Positions 1 to 11,014 are shown, counted from the stretch's first letter. The stretch is DNA of 64,000 nt from Anoxybacillus mongoliensis (GCF_014201515.1 NZ_JACHEQ010000003.1:62001-126000), one strand, 5' to 3'. Numbers and translations are program-made. The notes: generated from the sequence alone by a model not told the origin.

Positions 1-589
1 CATGGACCACTGTGCCTGTCACTTCATATAATCGCCCAAGCAAATGTGGCAGTTGCTCCACATCCCCTTTAGCTAAACATTGACGAATATATGTCGAACT
101 AATTTTCTCTTCACCAAACATTTGTTTTGGAATGACCGTTTGCGTAAATTGTTCACGGGAATGAAACGGCAATGTTTCCATCGTTCCTTTCCCCAAACGA
201 CCGTACGTAAAGTCAAAGCCAGCTACCACATGTTTGACACCAAGCCCAATAATATATTCGTCAACAAATTGTTGCGGTAATAAATGGGCAAATTCAGGCG
301 TAAATTGAACGATGTATAAATAATCTACCCCAAGTTTTGCAATTTGTTTTTCTTTTTCTTTTAAAGGTGTAATAAAACGGACATGTTGTTGTGAGCGTCC
401 AAGCACGACAGACGGATGCGGATGAAACGTCATGACCGCGCTTTTGTATTGATGATCATCGGCAATTCGCTTCGCCGTCTGAATAACTTTTTGATGTCCA
501 AGATGAACACCGTCAAAATACCCGAGTGCCATGACGAGCGGATCATCGTTTTTTTGATTTAACGGATGGGACAGCCAAATCGTTTTCAT
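1..589 (-). CDS. ribF: Bifunctional riboflavin kinase / FMN adenylyltransferase, C-terminus cut by window edge
   Basis: Makes FMN from riboflavin and then FAD from FMN in the cytoplasm. The 196 codons present cover the N-terminal FAD-synthetase (adenylyltransferase) domain: the start MKTIWLSHPLNQ is followed by GYFDGVHLGHQKVI at about residues 23–36, the nucleotidyltransferase signature, and by TFHPHPSVVLG. The C-terminal riboflavin kinase domain lies outside the window. The ATG at 589 follows truB by 9 bases, so it is the last visible gene of the rimP-nusA-infB-truB operon, the same order as in B. subtilis. The identification is firm; only the downstream end is unknown. Confidence 0.95.
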   Translation of the reverse strand, partial: MKTIWLSHPLNQKNDDPLVMALGYFDGVHLGHQKVIQTAKRIADDHQYKSAVMTFHPHPSVVLGRSQQHVRFITPLKEKEKQIAKLGVDYLYIVQFTPEFAHLLPQQFVDEYIIGLGVKHVVAGFDFTYGRLGKGTMETLPFHSREQFTQTVIPKQMFGEEKISSTYIRQCLAKGDVEQLPHLLGRLYEVTGTVVH

Positions 590-598
590 CGTTTTCAC

Positions 599-1495
599 CT
601 ACAATATTTTTAAAGGTTTCATATAACTTTGCTTTGTTGGATGAGGCATGTAAATCGCTAACGCTTCACCTTGTCTGTTTATCATCAATAGACGTGCAGG
701 CATAGAAGGGAGAGCAGGTAAAACCGACCCGTTTTTTACTTTTTTCTCTTCCTCATCGCTCAGTACGTATGTCGGCAAATGGGCTAACGCTCGTTCAATC
801 GGCAAAAGCAACGTATGCGCTGTACCATTTTCTATATGTTGTTCAATGTCAGCAAACGTCACACATCGATCGAGCGTAAACGATCCTGACGCTGTGCGAA
901 CGAGATGGGACATGTGTGCTGGATATCCAAGTTGTTCGCCTATTTGAACGGCAAGCGTACGCACATATGTCCCTTTACTACACGTTACTCGAAAACGAAA
1001 CGATATACGCTCACCTACAAATACTTGTCTGTTATCGAGAAGTTGTAACTCGTAAATATAGACGTTCCTTTTCGGCCGTTCGACGTCAATCCCTGCCCGT
1101 GCGTACTCATATAATTTTTTTCCATTTACTTTTACTGCAGAATACATCGGTGGGATTTGCTCGATTTCTCCCGTCAGTTTATCCAATACACGTTCAATTT
1201 CATGACGGGCGATTGGCCGCTCCACCGATTTTATTGAAACAACATCACCCGATGCATCTTCTGTTGTTGTTGCTATCCCCAGCGTCACTTCCCCTTCATA
1301 CGTTTTTTTTTCTGACGTTAACAGTTCAACAATTTTCGTCGCTTTGCCAATGCAAATCGGCAATACACCACATACATCGGGATCGAGCGTTCCTGTATGG
1401 CCAACTTTTTTCGTTTGGAATAGCTTACGAACACGCATGACACAATCGTGTGACGTCATGCCAGCAGGTTTATGTAACAATAACACTCCGTCCAT
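599..1495 (-). CDS. truB: tRNA pseudouridine-55 synthase
   Basis: Converts U55 of the T-loop of tRNAs to pseudouridine. The 298-residue protein begins MDGVLLLHKPAGMTSHD and carries the TruB motif KKVGHTGTLDPDVCGVLPI near residues 30–48, which includes the catalytic Asp of GTLDP. A C-terminal PUA-like region follows. I chose the ATG at 1495 because it sits behind AGAGGTGA and matches the usual family start; a longer reading adds 16 unrelated residues. A perfect 11-bp hairpin separates it from rbfA upstream, and ribF follows 9 bases downstream. Confidence 0.96.
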   Translation of the reverse strand: MDGVLLLHKPAGMTSHDCVMRVRKLFQTKKVGHTGTLDPDVCGVLPICIGKATKIVELLTSEKKTYEGEVTLGIATTTEDASGDVVSIKSVERPIARHEIERVLDKLTGEIEQIPPMYSAVKVNGKKLYEYARAGIDVERPKRNVYIYELQLLDNRQVFVGERISFRFRVTCSKGTYVRTLAVQIGEQLGYPAHMSHLVRTASGSFTLDRCVTFADIEQHIENGTAHTLLLPIERALAHLPTYVLSDEEEKKVKNGSVLPALPSMPARLLMINRQGEALAIYMPHPTKQSYMKPLKIL

Positions 1496-1518
1496 CACTT
1501 CACCTCTAAAATAGCGGA

Positions 1519-1544
1519 AATGGATAGACCCATGTCTATCCATT
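1519..1544 (-). repeat. Perfect 11-bp inverted repeat between rbfA and truB
   Basis: AATGGATAGAC at 1519–1529 pairs exactly with GTCTATCCATT at 1534–1544 around a 4-base loop. It begins within the rbfA stop codon. No T-run follows, so it is not a standard intrinsic terminator. In an operon mRNA it could protect or mark a processed 3' end, or modulate truB translation. The structure is visible; the function is inferred. Confidence 0.7.
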
Positions 1545-1902
1545 ATTCTTCTTTATGTTCTTTTTCTTCAGAAATTTGTTTAATTAAACTTTCAATTCGT
1601 TGTCCGTAATCGATTGTTTCATCAATTTCAAAGTAAATTTCCGGCGTCTTGCGTAAACGAATACGCTGACCAATTTCTGAACGGATAAATCCGGTCGCTT
1701 TTGCTAATCCTTTGAGCGTATTTTTCTTTTGTTCTTCATCTCCAAGAACAGAAATATACACTTTTGCTTGTTGCAAATCGCCCGTTACTCGAACATCCGT
1801 TACAGTAACGAAACCGATACGTGGGTCCTTCAGTTTGCGTCCGATAATGTCACTTAATTCTTTTTTCATTTGTTCGCCTACACGTGTGGCTCGCAAACTC
1901 AT
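1543..1902 (-). CDS. rbfA: Ribosome-binding factor A
   Basis: Cold-shock-linked factor that binds the 30S subunit late in 16S rRNA maturation. The 119-residue protein starts [16 protein letters not shown] and includes [19 protein letters not shown] and [13 protein letters not shown], typical of the KH-like RbfA fold. Three ATG codons lie in tandem at the start; the one at 1902 has AGGTG at about 6 bases and gives the family N-terminus. The longer reading from 1926 adds MVLIEVMM, which homologues lack. It lies between ylxP and truB, as in B. subtilis. Confidence 0.95.
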   Translation of the reverse strand: MSLRATRVGEQMKKELSDIIGRKLKDPRIGFVTVTDVRVTGDLQQAKVYISVLGDEEQKKNTLKGLAKATGFIRSEIGQRIRLRKTPEIYFEIDETIDYGQRIESLIKQISEEKEHKEE

Positions 1903-1916
1903 CATCATCACCTCGA

Positions 1917-2195
1917 TTAAAACCACTCAAATGTTGTAACCGTTCGCTCGATTTCTGGAAACGAATCGATCAATTGCAACGCACGTTGAAGTTCTTGTTC
2001 CGTTGCTGTTCGCTCGGCTGTAATAGCTACAATTCCAAGCTTCGTTCGTTGCCATACGTTTTGATAATCTACTTCGGCTACGGATATATTATATTTTTGT
2101 TTGAGCCGTGTGACAATGCGTTGCAACACGGCTCGCTTTTGTTTCAATGATTGGACGTCGTAAATGATACATTCACATTCGACGTACCCGATCAT
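1917..2195 (-). CDS. ylxP: YlxP family protein (DUF503)
   Basis: A 92-residue DUF503 protein of uncertain function, found between infB and rbfA across Firmicutes. It starts [21 protein letters not shown], with the conserved SLKxKR motif at about residues 16–21, and continues with NVSVAE-like and [10 protein letters not shown] segments. Its ATG overlaps the infB stop as ATGA, implying translational coupling. The context suggests a role near translation initiation or ribosome assembly. Family assignment is firm; function is unknown. Confidence 0.88.
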   Translation of the reverse strand: MIGYVECECIIYDVQSLKQKRAVLQRIVTRLKQKYNISVAEVDYQNVWQRTKLGIVAITAERTATEQELQRALQLIDSFPEIERTVTTFEWF

Positions 2196-4378
2196 TTTCG
2201 TGCCACTTCTTGCATGACGTATGCTTCAATAACGTCGCCTTCTTTAATATCATTAAAGTTTTTAATCGTTATACCGCACTCGTATCCTTGTGCTACCTCT
2301 TTTACATCGTCTTTGTAACGTTTTAACGTATCGATTTGTCCTTCATAAACAACGATGCCTTGACGAATGAGGCGAACGCTACTATCGCGCGTAATTTTTC
2401 CATCTGTTACATAGCATCCTGCAATCGTGCCGACTTTCGATACTTTAAACGTTTGACGAACTTCTGCTTGACCGATCACTTTTTCTTCGTACTCTGGATC
2501 AAGCATACCTTTCATCGCTGCTTCAATTTCTTCGATGACTTTGTAAATGATACGATGGAGACGAATGTCTACTTTTTCTGTTTCTGCTACGCGTTTAGCA
2601 TTCGCATCCGGACGAACGTTAAAGCCGATGACAATCGCATTCGATGCAGACGCAAGCATAATGTCGTACTCTGTTACAGCGCCAACACCAGAGTGAATGA
2701 TTTTAACGCGTACACCTTCTACTTCAATTTTTTGCAATGCCGCAACAAGCGCCTCAACAGAACCTTGAACATCAGCTTTGACGATAATGTTTAATTCTTT
2801 CATTTCGCCTTGTTTAATTTTTTCAAACAAGTCATCTAGGCTCACGCGCGCTTTGACGCTTCGTTGTTGCACAATTTGTTTTTGAGCACGTGCTTCGCCA
2901 ATTTGACGCGCTTTTTTCTCATCTTCAAATACCATAAAACGATCGCCTGCTTGCGGTACTTCGTTTAATCCTGTAATTTCGACAGGCGTCGATGGACCTG
3001 CTTCTTTCACGCGACGACCGAGATCGTTTGTCATCGCCCGCACACGGCCATACGTATAGCCGACAACAATCGGGTCACCGACACGCAACGTACCGGATTG
3101 AACGAGAAGGGTGGCAACTGGTCCACGGCCTTTATCTAATTTTGCTTCAATGACCGTTCCTGTCGCACGGCGGTTTGGATTTGCTTTTAATTCTTCCATT
3201 TCGCTAACAAGCAAAATCATTTCAAGTAAGTTATCAATTCCTTCTCCTGTTAACGCTGATAATTTACAATAAATTGTATCTCCGCCCCATTCTTCTGGAA
3301 CGAGCTCATATTCCATCAACTCTTGCATAACACGATCCGGGTTTGCTGTCGGCTTGTCGATTTTATTGACTGCGACGATAATTGGAACTTTTGCCGCTTT
3401 CGCATGGTTAATTGCTTCAACAGTTTGTGGCATAACACCATCATCCGCCGCAACAACAAGAATGACGATATCTGTCACTTGTGCACCGCGTGCACGCATC
3501 GTTGTGAACGCTTCGTGACCCGGTGTATCTAAAAACGTAATTTTTTTGCCGTTAACAACGACTTGATACGCACCGATATGTTGTGTAATACCGCCTGCCT
3601 CTTGTTCTGTTACTTTCGTATGACGAATTGAGTCAAGCAACGTTGTTTTTCCGTGGTCAACGTGACCCATGATCGTGACGACAGGTGGACGCTCGACTAA
3701 ATCTTCTGGGTTATCAACAATTTCAATCGTCTCAAATTCTGTTTCGTCAACGGTTACTTTTTCTTCGACTTCTACACCGTAATCTGAGCAAATGAGCTCG
3801 ATCGCATCTTTGTCTAAATCTTTGTTAATCGTTGCAATAATGCCGAGCATAAATAGCTTTTTAATAATTTCAGAAGGTTCTTTACCTAGTTTTTTCGCTA
3901 GTTCAGCAACCGTTAATGAACCTTCAAATGTAATTTTTTTCGGAAGCTCTTTTTCCTTTTTCTTTTGCACTTCTTGTTGTTGTGGAGCTTGCTGAGGTTT
4001 TTGTTTCTTATTTTTTTTGTTATTAAAAATTTTCTTTTCTTTTTGTTGAATTTGCAAGTCGTGTTTTTTCCCTTCGCGATTTTTTACTACTGCTTTTTTA
4101 ATTGGCACTTTCGTTTGAATGACTTCATCTTCATCTTCTTCAAACTGTTCTAAAACAGGCTTTTTCACTGGTGTCTTCTTTTCTTCTTTTTTCGCTTCTT
4201 GTTTTTGTTCTTGGTTTTGCTCGTTTTTAAATGAACGATCTAATTGCTCAACAACATCTGCTTCAATCATCGTCATATGGTTTGACACATCGATGTTCAT
4301 TTCTTTTAGTTTATGGATTACGTCTTTACTTGACACATTATGTTTTTTGGCATACTCATATACACGCATTTTTGACAT
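2192..4378 (-). CDS. infB: Translation initiation factor IF-2
   Basis: GTPase that brings initiator fMet-tRNA to the 30S subunit and promotes subunit joining. The 728 residues show an N-terminal IF2_N region ([18 protein letters not shown]), a long Lys/Glu/Gln-rich linker at about 50–150, a second IF2_N module, then the G domain with GHVDHGKTT (about 236–244), DTPGHEAF and NKIDKP. The beta-barrel and C2 fMet-tRNA-binding domains follow. SD GGGGGTG precedes the ATG at 4378. It lies between ylxQ and ylxP in the nusA operon. The linker is shorter than in some species but normal for Bacillaceae. Confidence 0.98.
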   Translation of the reverse strand: MSKMRVYEYAKKHNVSSKDVIHKLKEMNIDVSNHMTMIEADVVEQLDRSFKNEQNQEQKQEAKKEEKKTPVKKPVLEQFEEDEDEVIQTKVPIKKAVVKNREGKKHDLQIQQKEKKIFNNKKNKKQKPQQAPQQQEVQKKKEKELPKKITFEGSLTVAELAKKLGKEPSEIIKKLFMLGIIATINKDLDKDAIELICSDYGVEVEEKVTVDETEFETIEIVDNPEDLVERPPVVTIMGHVDHGKTTLLDSIRHTKVTEQEAGGITQHIGAYQVVVNGKKITFLDTPGHEAFTTMRARGAQVTDIVILVVAADDGVMPQTVEAINHAKAAKVPIIVAVNKIDKPTANPDRVMQELMEYELVPEEWGGDTIYCKLSALTGEGIDNLLEMILLVSEMEELKANPNRRATGTVIEAKLDKGRGPVATLLVQSGTLRVGDPIVVGYTYGRVRAMTNDLGRRVKEAGPSTPVEITGLNEVPQAGDRFMVFEDEKKARQIGEARAQKQIVQQRSVKARVSLDDLFEKIKQGEMKELNIIVKADVQGSVEALVAALQKIEVEGVRVKIIHSGVGAVTEYDIMLASASNAIVIGFNVRPDANAKRVAETEKVDIRLHRIIYKVIEEIEAAMKGMLDPEYEEKVIGQAEVRQTFKVSKVGTIAGCYVTDGKITRDSSVRLIRQGIVVYEGQIDTLKRYKDDVKEVAQGYECGITIKNFNDIKEGDVIEAYVMQEVARK

Positions 4379-4396
4379 ACATTCACCCCCAAAATG

Positions 4397-4696
4397 TTAG
4401 AGCATCGTTTTCAGCTTTTGTGCGAATCCTTCATCCGTAATCGCTACAACAACACGTGCTCCTTTTCCAATCGCCCCACCTAATTCGTGACGACTGTCCA
4501 CGTAACAAAGCGGAACGCGATAAAACGAGCATTTATCGGAAATTTTTTTTCTCGTGTTTTCTGACGCATCTTCCGATAAAATGACAAGCTTCGCGCGTTT
4601 ACGCTGAATTTCTTTTACAACAAGCTCTTCTCCCGAAATGACTTTACGCGCCCGATTCGCTAGTCCGAGAAAAGAAACCCATGGTTTATGATTCAT
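4397..4696 (-). CDS. ylxQ: YlxQ, L7Ae-like ribosomal/K-turn-binding protein
   Basis: A 99-residue member of the L7Ae/L30e/S12e/Gadd45 fold; relatives such as YbxF and YlxQ bind kink-turn RNA. Visible are the N-terminal [19 protein letters not shown], the strand segment [14 protein letters not shown], and the C-terminal [19 protein letters not shown], all typical of the family. I chose the ATG at 4696, which overlaps the end of ylxR by 11 bases; a longer reading adds 20 unrelated residues. Whether it belongs to the ribosome or regulates another RNA cannot be told from sequence. Confidence 0.9.
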   Translation of the reverse strand: MNHKPWVSFLGLANRARKVISGEELVVKEIQRKRAKLVILSEDASENTRKKISDKCSFYRVPLCYVDSRHELGGAIGKGARVVVAITDEGFAQKLKTML

Positions 4697-4970
4697 TTGT
4701 TTCTCCGTTCTCCTTCTCAGCGAGCTGCAATAACTGTTCGTAAATGGAATCGTCAATGGTTGCTTTTAAATGATGCGCAAGCGTATTTTTCTTTTTGGCA
4801 AGTAAAATACATTCTTTACTTAGCGTGATGTACGCACCACGTCCCGCTTTTTTTCCCGTCGGATCAATTGACACATCGCCTTCTTTCGAACGAACGATGC
4901 GAATAAGTTCTTTCTTTGGTTTCATTTCCCCTGTAACAACACATTTGCGCATCGGGATTTTTTTCGGCAT
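4686..4970 (-). CDS. ylxR: YlxR / RnpM RNA-binding protein
   Basis: A 94-residue DUF448 protein. In B. subtilis this family has been reported as an RNase P modulator (RnpM). The sequence starts [20 protein letters not shown] and carries the conserved KKAGRGAYI motif near residues 41–49, the predicted RNA-binding loop. The ATG at 4970 follows GAGGTGG and sits 1 base after nusA ends; the upstream extension to 5003 encodes residues that homologues lack. It is translationally coupled to both nusA and ylxQ. Confidence 0.9.
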   Translation of the reverse strand: MPKKIPMRKCVVTGEMKPKKELIRIVRSKEGDVSIDPTGKKAGRGAYITLSKECILLAKKKNTLAHHLKATIDDSIYEQLLQLAEKENGETNES

Positions 4971-4971
4971 A

Positions 4972-6075
4972 TTATTCCACCTCACTAATCTCCTCTTCGT
5001 CAACTTGGAACGATGATGAAGAACGAGGGTAAATACCTAGTTGCTCCGCTTCTGATTGACTTTTAATATCAATTTTCCAATTCGTTAACTTCGCCGCTAA
5101 CCGAGCATTTTGACCACGTTTTCCAATAGCAAGCGATAGTTGATAATCCGGTACAATGACCGTCGTCGCTTTTTCTTCTTCGTTAACGATGACGTCAAGC
5201 ACTTTAGATGGACTTAGCGCATTGGCTACAAATTCAACCGGGTCTGCAGACCAACGTACAATATCGATTTTTTCGCCTTTTAACTCATTTACAATCGCTT
5301 GTACTCGTTGTCCCTTTGGTCCAACGCATGCACCAACCGGATCAACTTCTGGGTTATCCGAATGAACAGAAATTTTTGAGCGATCTCCTGCTTCGCGTGC
5401 AACCGATTTAATTTCTACCGTACCGTCATAAATTTCTGGTACTTCTAATTCAAACAATCGCTTTAATAGTCCTGGATGCGTGCGCGATACGTAAATTTGT
5501 GGACCTTTTGTCGTTTTTTCTACTTTTGTAATGTACACTTTGATGCGATCATGTGGTTTATATGTCTCATTCGGCATTTGTTCGCTCACCGGAAGCAACG
5601 CCTCAATTTTACCGAGACTGACGTAAATAAATTTCGAATCCGTTCGCTGAACAATACCTGTCATAATATCTTCTTCACGATCAACAAATTCAGCGTAAAT
5701 GACGCCACGTTCTGCCTCGCGGACGCGTTGCGTGACAACTTGCTTCGCTGTTTGGGCAGCGATGCGTCCGAAATTTTTCGGTGTCACTTCAATTTCAACA
5801 ACGTCTCCTACTTGATAGTTCGGGTTGATTCGCTTCGCTTCGTCAAGTGAAATTTCTAAACGTGAATCATACACTTCATCTACGACTTCTTTACGAGCAA
5901 ATACGCGAATCGTTCCCGTTTCTTGATTAAAGTCAACACGAACGTTTTGCGCTTGATTAAAATTGCGCTTATAAGCGGACACAATCGCCGCCTCTATCGC
6001 TTCAATTAACACTTCTTTACTAATGCCTTTATCGCGCTCAAGCGCCGTTAAAGCATCTAACAACTCTGTATTCAT
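4972..6075 (-). CDS. nusA: Transcription termination/antitermination factor NusA
   Basis: Binds RNA polymerase and nascent RNA, and stimulates pausing and intrinsic termination. The 367 residues carry an N-terminal RNAP-binding domain (MNTELLDALTALERDKGISK), an S1 domain around 135–200, and two KH domains with DPVGACVGPKGQRVQAI and LSLAIGKRGQNARLAAKL. It lacks the C-terminal acidic repeats of enterobacterial NusA, as is normal for Firmicutes (about 370 residues). A G5 run 11 bases before the ATG is the likely ribosome binding site. It is the second gene of the rimP operon. Confidence 0.97.
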   Translation of the reverse strand: MNTELLDALTALERDKGISKEVLIEAIEAAIVSAYKRNFNQAQNVRVDFNQETGTIRVFARKEVVDEVYDSRLEISLDEAKRINPNYQVGDVVEIEVTPKNFGRIAAQTAKQVVTQRVREAERGVIYAEFVDREEDIMTGIVQRTDSKFIYVSLGKIEALLPVSEQMPNETYKPHDRIKVYITKVEKTTKGPQIYVSRTHPGLLKRLFELEVPEIYDGTVEIKSVAREAGDRSKISVHSDNPEVDPVGACVGPKGQRVQAIVNELKGEKIDIVRWSADPVEFVANALSPSKVLDVIVNEEEKATTVIVPDYQLSLAIGKRGQNARLAAKLTNWKIDIKSQSEAEQLGIYPRSSSSFQVDEEEISEVE

Positions 6076-6102
6076 GAACCGGTCGTCCCCCTTTAATGTG
6101 AA

Positions 6103-6573
6103 TTAAGAAAAAATGACAGCTAGCCGTGCACTAGCTACTTTTTCATATGGAATCGTGATCGTTTTTTTCTTTGTTTTCACTTTTACTTCTACCGTCACGG
6201 TTTGCCCATCAAATGCAGTTAACAATCCTTCAAACTCTTTTTGACCGTCAATTGGTTCATACGTTTTGACATAAACGTTTTTTCCGACGGCGCGTTCGAA
6301 GTCCTTCGCCTTTTTAAGCGGACGCTCTGCCCCTGGTGACGATACTTCTAAAAAGTAATTGTGCGGTATAGGATCAATTTCATCGAGTTTTTCACTTAAC
6401 CGTTCGCTTACGACACCGCATTGATCGATATCAACACCCGTTGGTGAATCAATAAAAATACGCAAAAACCAATTTTTACCTTCTTTCACATATTCAATAT
6501 CGACAAGTTCTAATCCCAGATGTGTGACAATCGGGGTGACGAGCTCCTCGACGATGTGTGTGACTTTTTTCAT
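6103..6573 (-). CDS. rimP: Ribosome maturation factor RimP
   Basis: Needed for maturation of the 30S subunit. The 156-residue protein starts [32 protein letters not shown], then shows the conserved [17 protein letters not shown] and [15 protein letters not shown] segments and a C-terminal SH3-like barrel. I chose the ATG at 6573 because it is preceded by TTAGGAGG; the reading open to 6705 runs through the leader RNA and adds 44 non-homologous residues. It is the first gene of the rimP-nusA-…-ribF operon, with its own promoter and structured leader. Confidence 0.95.
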   Translation of the reverse strand: MKKVTHIVEELVTPIVTHLGLELVDIEYVKEGKNWFLRIFIDSPTGVDIDQCGVVSERLSEKLDEIDPIPHNYFLEVSSPGAERPLKKAKDFERAVGKNVYVKTYEPIDGQKEFEGLLTAFDGQTVTVEVKVKTKKKTITIPYEKVASARLAVIFS

Positions 6574-6589
6574 ATTGGTCCTCCTAACT

Positions 6590-6657
6590 GCAAGAAAATC
6601 CCTTGCAACGGCAAGGAATCTCAAATCAATACGAAAGAGTGGGTCTCCCCACTCTTT
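6590..6657 (-). promoter_or_regulatory. Structured leader of the rimP-nusA operon with alternative hairpins
   Basis: The untranslated leader holds a perfect 10-bp hairpin (AAAGAGTGGG at 6634–6643 with CCCACTCTTT at 6648–6657, loop TCTC). Nearer rimP are three short segments: GCAAGG (6611–6616), CCTTGC (6601–6606) and GCAAG (6590–6594). The middle one can pair with either neighbour but not both. The downstream option ends next to the rimP ribosome binding site. A switch or autoregulation is an inference; only the complementarity is seen. Confidence 0.6.
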
Positions 6658-6687
6658 GTGTGCATTATCTTTACCATTTCCACTAGA

Positions 6688-6716
6688 ACTATAACATATT
6701 GGCAAAAAAATTGCAA
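6688..6716 (-). promoter_or_regulatory. Sigma-A promoter of the rimP-nusA-infB operon
   Basis: On the minus strand, TTGCAA (6711–6716) is followed by a 17-base spacer and TATAGT (6688–6693), a good sigma-A match. It lies just downstream of the polC stop codon and about 115 bases before the rimP start, leaving a long structured leader. Confidence 0.8.
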
Positions 6717-6721
6717 CTCAT

Positions 6722-9700
6722 TCAAAATAGCGACAATTGATTGTGGTCGGGGAGCGACTGTAAACATCCCCGGCTTTCAAGATATTCTAAAATCGTTTTC
6801 GACACTTTGCCGCGTTGTTGTAAATCTTCTTTCGATAAAAACTCACCTTCCTCACGAGCACGTACAATGCTATGCGCTACGTTCGTCCCAAGTCCCGGAA
6901 TCGCATTGAACGGTGGAATAAGTGAATTGCCGTCAATAATAAACTCCGTTGCTTGTGAACGGTACAAATCGATATTTTTAAACGAAAAGCCTCGTTCGCA
7001 CATTTCTAATGCGATTTCAAGTACGGTTAACAAGTTTTTCTCTTTCGCTGACGCATCAAGCCCTTTTGCTTGAATTTCCTCAATACGTCGACGAATCGCC
7101 GCAGATCCTTGAATCATGGCGTCTAAATCAAAGTCTTCTGCACGTACGGTAAAATACGATGCGTAATAAAGAAGCGGATGATGTACTTTAAAGTACGCAA
7201 TGCGTACCGCCATGAGAACGTATGCCGCCGCATGCGCTTTCGGGAACATGTACTTAATTTTTTTACATGATTCGATATACCATTCTGGTACATTGTGTTT
7301 ACGCATTTCTTCTTCAAATTCTGGCGTTAATCCTTTTCCTTTACGAACCGATTCCATAATTTTAAATGCTAATGACGGTTCTAAGCCGCGGTAAATTAAA
7401 TACACCATAATGTCGTCGCGACATCCAATTACTTCTGATAGCGTACATGTACCGCTTTGAATAAGCTCTTGCGCGTTGCCAAGCCAAACGTCTGTCCCGT
7501 GCGATAAGCCCGAAATTTGCACAAGCTCTGAAAACGTTTTTGGTTTTGTTTCTTCCAACATTTGACGAACAAAGCGCGTGCCGAACTCTGGGATACCGAG
7601 CGTTCCTGTGTTACACATAATTTGTTCAGGCGTCACCCCGAGCGATTCTGTACTACTAAAAATTTTCATCACTTCCGGATCATCTGTTGGAATCGTCTTC
7701 GGATCAATTCCACTTAAATCTTGTAACATTCGAATGACTGTCGGATCATCGTGTCCAAGAATGTCTAACTTCAATAAATTATCGTGAATGGAATGGAAGT
7801 CAAAGTGCGTCGTCCGCCATTCTGCTTCTGTATCGTCGGCAGGATATTGAATCGGTGTAAAGTCATAAATGTCCATGTAATCTGGAACGACGATAATACC
7901 TCCTGGATGTTGCCCTGTCGTTCGTTTCACTCCCGTACATCCAGCTGCTAAACGATCTATTTCCGCCGCGCGTACATGAAGATTTTTATCGTTTATATAT
8001 CCTTTCACAAATCCGTACGCTGTTTTGTCAGCAACGGTACCAATCGTTCCAGCACGATATACGTTATCTTCACCGAATAGCACTTTCGTATAGTTGTGGG
8101 CTCGCGGTTGATACTCGCCCGAAAAGTTTAAGTCAATATCTGGAACTTTATCACCTTTAAACCCTAGAAACGTCTCAAACGGAATATCGTGACCATCTTT
8201 ATTGTACCGCGTACCACATTTTGGACAGTCTTTATCTGGTAAATCAAATCCCGAGCCGACCGAACCATCGTCGAAAAACTCAGAATGTTTACAGTTCGGA
8301 CAAACGTAATGCGGTGGGAGCGGATTCACCTCTGTAATCTCGGTCATCGTCGCAACAAAGGATGAGCCAACTGAACCACGCGAACCAACAAGGTAACCAT
8401 CATCAAGCGATTTTTTTACGAGTTTATGAGAGATTAAATAAATGACCGCAAAGCCATGGCCAATAATGCTTTTCAATTCTTTTTCTAGCCGTTTTTCAAC
8501 GATGTCTGGAAGTGGGTCACCATAAATGCTCTTCGCTCGTTCGTAACTCATCCGACGAATTTCTTCGTCCGCTCCTTCAATTCTCGGTGTGTACAACTCA
8601 TCTTTAATCGGTTTCACGTCTCCAATGAGATCGGCAATTTTTCTCGTATTTGTGACAACAATTTCTTTTGCTTTTTGTTCACCGAGAAACGAAAATGCTT
8701 CTAACATTTCGTTTGTTGTACGAAAATGAACATTTGGGAGTTCATGACGATTTAACGGATTGCCACCAGATTGTGAGTGAATTAAAATTTTGCGATAAAT
8801 TTTATCCTCTTGGTTCATGTAATGCACATTTCCTGTTGCGACAACCGGAATGCCAAGCCGTTCGCCAAGCTGCACAATGTTTGTAATAATTTCTTTTAGT
8901 GCCTCTTCGTCGCGTACATATTCCATTTCAATAAGCGGAGCGTATACTTCTGGCGGATGCACTTCCAGGAAATCATAAAACGGGGCAATTGCCTCTGCTT
9001 CTTCGATTCCTTTTTGCATCATCGCTTCAAATAGTTCACCTTTATCGCACCCTGATCCGACTAAAATACCTTCGCGATGTTGTTGTAACACAGAACGTGG
9101 AATGCGTGGAACGCGATAAAAATAGTTCACATGTGAAAACGATACGAGTTTAAATAAATTTTTTAACCCTACTTCATTTTGTACAAGCAACGTCGCATGG
9201 AACGGTCGGGATCGTTGAAACGCTCCTTGTTCTTTCGATGCTTCGTTTAACTGATCAAGATATCGTATTCCTTTTTCATCAAGTTCTTTTAACAAATGAA
9301 TAAGCAAATACCCTGTCGCTTCTGCATCATAAATAGCACGATGGTGTTGAGTTAATTCAATATTAAATTTTTTACAAAGCGTATTTAAGCGATGGTTTTT
9401 TAGCTCAGGATATAAATAGCGGGCAAGCTCTAGTGTATCGATCACCGGATTTGTCACTTTGCCGCGATTGATTTTTTTAAATCCTGCATTTAAAAAACCA
9501 ATGTCAAACGTCGCATTATGAGCAACGAGCACGCAATCATCGATCCAATCGTAAAACTTTTCTAACACCTCTTCGACGTCTGGTGCGTCTTTTAACATAT
9601 CATCTGTAATCTTCGTTAGTTCAATTGTCGTCGCTGAAAGCGGATGATGCGGGTTAGCAAACGATTCAAAACGGTCGATAATTTCCCCGTTCTTCACTTT

Positions 9701-11014
9701 TACGGCTGCTAACTCAATAATGGTGTCATATACAGCGGAAAGCCCTGTCGTCTCCACGTCAAATACGACAAACGTATCGTCCATGAGACGGCGATGCGCT
9801 TCATTATAAGCAATCGGTACCCCATCATCGACAATATTTGCTTCTAGTCCATATAAAATTTTCACACCGTATTTTTTTCCTGCACTATACGCTTCCGGAA
9901 ACGACTGAACGACGGCATGATCCGTAACGGCAATCGCTTCATGTCCCCATTTTTTTGCTTGTTCAACGAGCGCTGTAATTGAAGCGACCGCATCCATTTG
10001 ACTCATTTGTGTATGAACGTGCAATTCCACACGCTTTTCTTCGGCTTTATCTTGACGCTCGTTTGGTTTCACTTCGTTTAGGTCATTCGCAATAAGCACA
10101 AGATCGCGAACGAATGTGTCGTTTTGTACGCTGCCGCGCACTTTCACCCACATACCTTTTTTTACACGTTGCATTAATTCCGCATCTTCTTTATCGCGTG
10201 AAAACATTTTTACAAGAATAGAGTTTGTATAATCTGTCATTTTTAACGTCAATAACGTTCGTCCGCTTTTTAGCTCTTTTGCTTCAGCATCAAAGACGTA
10301 TCCTTGCACAACGACACGACGCTCTTCTTCTACAATTTGATCGAGCGAGCGAATATGTTCCTCATCTTTAATTTGATAGCCGATGACAAGCGGACCGCTT
10401 TCTTCGCTTACGTTAGATGGTTCTTGTTTCGGCATCGCTTCGATAAACGCAGCTAGCGCTCGCTCCTCATCCTCTTTTTGTTTTTGTGCTAAAAATTGTT
10501 CAAACTGTTGTTCATCGTGTTTCACGTCCGCTTCCAATTGTAAATGTGGGAAGCCAAACGAAGCGTACGTCTCAGCAAATATTTCCGCAAATCGCTTTTT
10601 TAACGCAATCGCTTCTGCTTCATTGCGCGCTTGTACAGTGACTTTCGTTCCTTTTACTTTCGGTTGCTGTTGTGTAAGTAGTGAAAGAAGAGGCGAGCTT
10701 TGTTGAATCGTCTCCACAAACATCGGCCAATACGATATGACGTCTTCAGCGGTAAACGTTTGATCTTCCGCTTCAATCGTGCATTGCACATGAGCGATGT
10801 GACGAAACTGTTCGATTAGTCGTTTACGAAATTCGACATATACATTCGCTCGTAAAATCGCTGGAAATTGAAAATAAAAATGCCAACATTTTGTTCGTTT
10901 GTCGACAACTACTTTGTTAATTTGTCCATTTGCTAAGTCGTTCGCTATATCCGAAGAAGCGAGTTGTAGTTGTTGCAACAAAATAGAAAACCTTTCTTTT
11001 TGTTCTTCTCTCAT
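6722..11014 (-). CDS. polC: DNA polymerase III alpha subunit, PolC type
   Basis: Replicative DNA polymerase of low-GC Gram-positives with built-in 3'-5' proofreading. The 1430 residues show an N-terminal domain and OB fold, a PHP domain starting at [14 protein letters not shown] (about 328) that is split by the inserted exonuclease ([13 protein letters not shown] at about 414, then [10 protein letters not shown]), a zinc-binding CPNC…CPKC segment (about 905–935), and polymerase residues around [10 protein letters not shown] (about 960). The protein ends [11 protein letters not shown], matching the clamp-binding QxxLxLF type. No ribosome binding site is adjacent to the ATG; a strong one lies behind a hairpin (separate entry). 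Length is normal for PolC. Confidence 0.98.
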   Translation of the reverse strand: MREEQKERFSILLQQLQLASSDIANDLANGQINKVVVDKRTKCWHFYFQFPAILRANVYVEFRKRLIEQFRHIAHVQCTIEAEDQTFTAEDVISYWPMFVETIQQSSPLLSLLTQQQPKVKGTKVTVQARNEAEAIALKKRFAEIFAETYASFGFPHLQLEADVKHDEQQFEQFLAQKQKEDEERALAAFIEAMPKQEPSNVSEESGPLVIGYQIKDEEHIRSLDQIVEEERRVVVQGYVFDAEAKELKSGRTLLTLKMTDYTNSILVKMFSRDKEDAELMQRVKKGMWVKVRGSVQNDTFVRDLVLIANDLNEVKPNERQDKAEEKRVELHVHTQMSQMDAVASITALVEQAKKWGHEAIAVTDHAVVQSFPEAYSAGKKYGVKILYGLEANIVDDGVPIAYNEAHRRLMDDTFVVFDVETTGLSAVYDTIIELAAVKVKNGEIIDRFESFANPHHPLSATTIELTKITDDMLKDAPDVEEVLEKFYDWIDDCVLVAHNATFDIGFLNAGFKKINRGKVTNPVIDTLELARYLYPELKNHRLNTLCKKFNIELTQHHRAIYDAEATGYLLIHLLKELDEKGIRYLDQLNEASKEQGAFQRSRPFHATLLVQNEVGLKNLFKLVSFSHVNYFYRVPRIPRSVLQQHREGILVGSGCDKGELFEAMMQKGIEEAEAIAPFYDFLEVHPPEVYAPLIEMEYVRDEEALKEIITNIVQLGERLGIPVVATGNVHYMNQEDKIYRKILIHSQSGGNPLNRHELPNVHFRTTNEMLEAFSFLGEQKAKEIVVTNTRKIADLIGDVKPIKDELYTPRIEGADEEIRRMSYERAKSIYGDPLPDIVEKRLEKELKSIIGHGFAVIYLISHKLVKKSLDDGYLVGSRGSVGSSFVATMTEITEVNPLPPHYVCPNCKHSEFFDDGSVGSGFDLPDKDCPKCGTRYNKDGHDIPFETFLGFKGDKVPDIDLNFSGEYQPRAHNYTKVLFGEDNVYRAGTIGTVADKTAYGFVKGYINDKNLHVRAAEIDRLAAGCTGVKRTTGQHPGGIIVVPDYMDIYDFTPIQYPADDTEAEWRTTHFDFHSIHDNLLKLDILGHDDPTVIRMLQDLSGIDPKTIPTDDPEVMKIFSSTESLGVTPEQIMCNTGTLGIPEFGTRFVRQMLEETKPKTFSELVQISGLSHGTDVWLGNAQELIQSGTCTLSEVIGCRDDIMVYLIYRGLEPSLAFKIMESVRKGKGLTPEFEEEMRKHNVPEWYIESCKKIKYMFPKAHAAAYVLMAVRIAYFKVHHPLLYYASYFTVRAEDFDLDAMIQGSAAIRRRIEEIQAKGLDASAKEKNLLTVLEIALEMCERGFSFKNIDLYRSQATEFIIDGNSLIPPFNAIPGLGTNVAHSIVRAREEGEFLSKEDLQQRGKVSKTILEYLESRGCLQSLPDHNQLSLF

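Noticed and set aside
916-1440. 174-codon open frame on the plus strand
   Set aside because: Lies wholly antisense to truB, has no ribosome binding site or recognisable domain, and is low-complexity hydrophobic; a shadow of the real gene.
2336-2794. 152-codon open frame on the plus strand within infB
   Set aside because: Antisense to a near-invariant region of IF-2; Asn/Phe/Cys-rich, no signals of translation.
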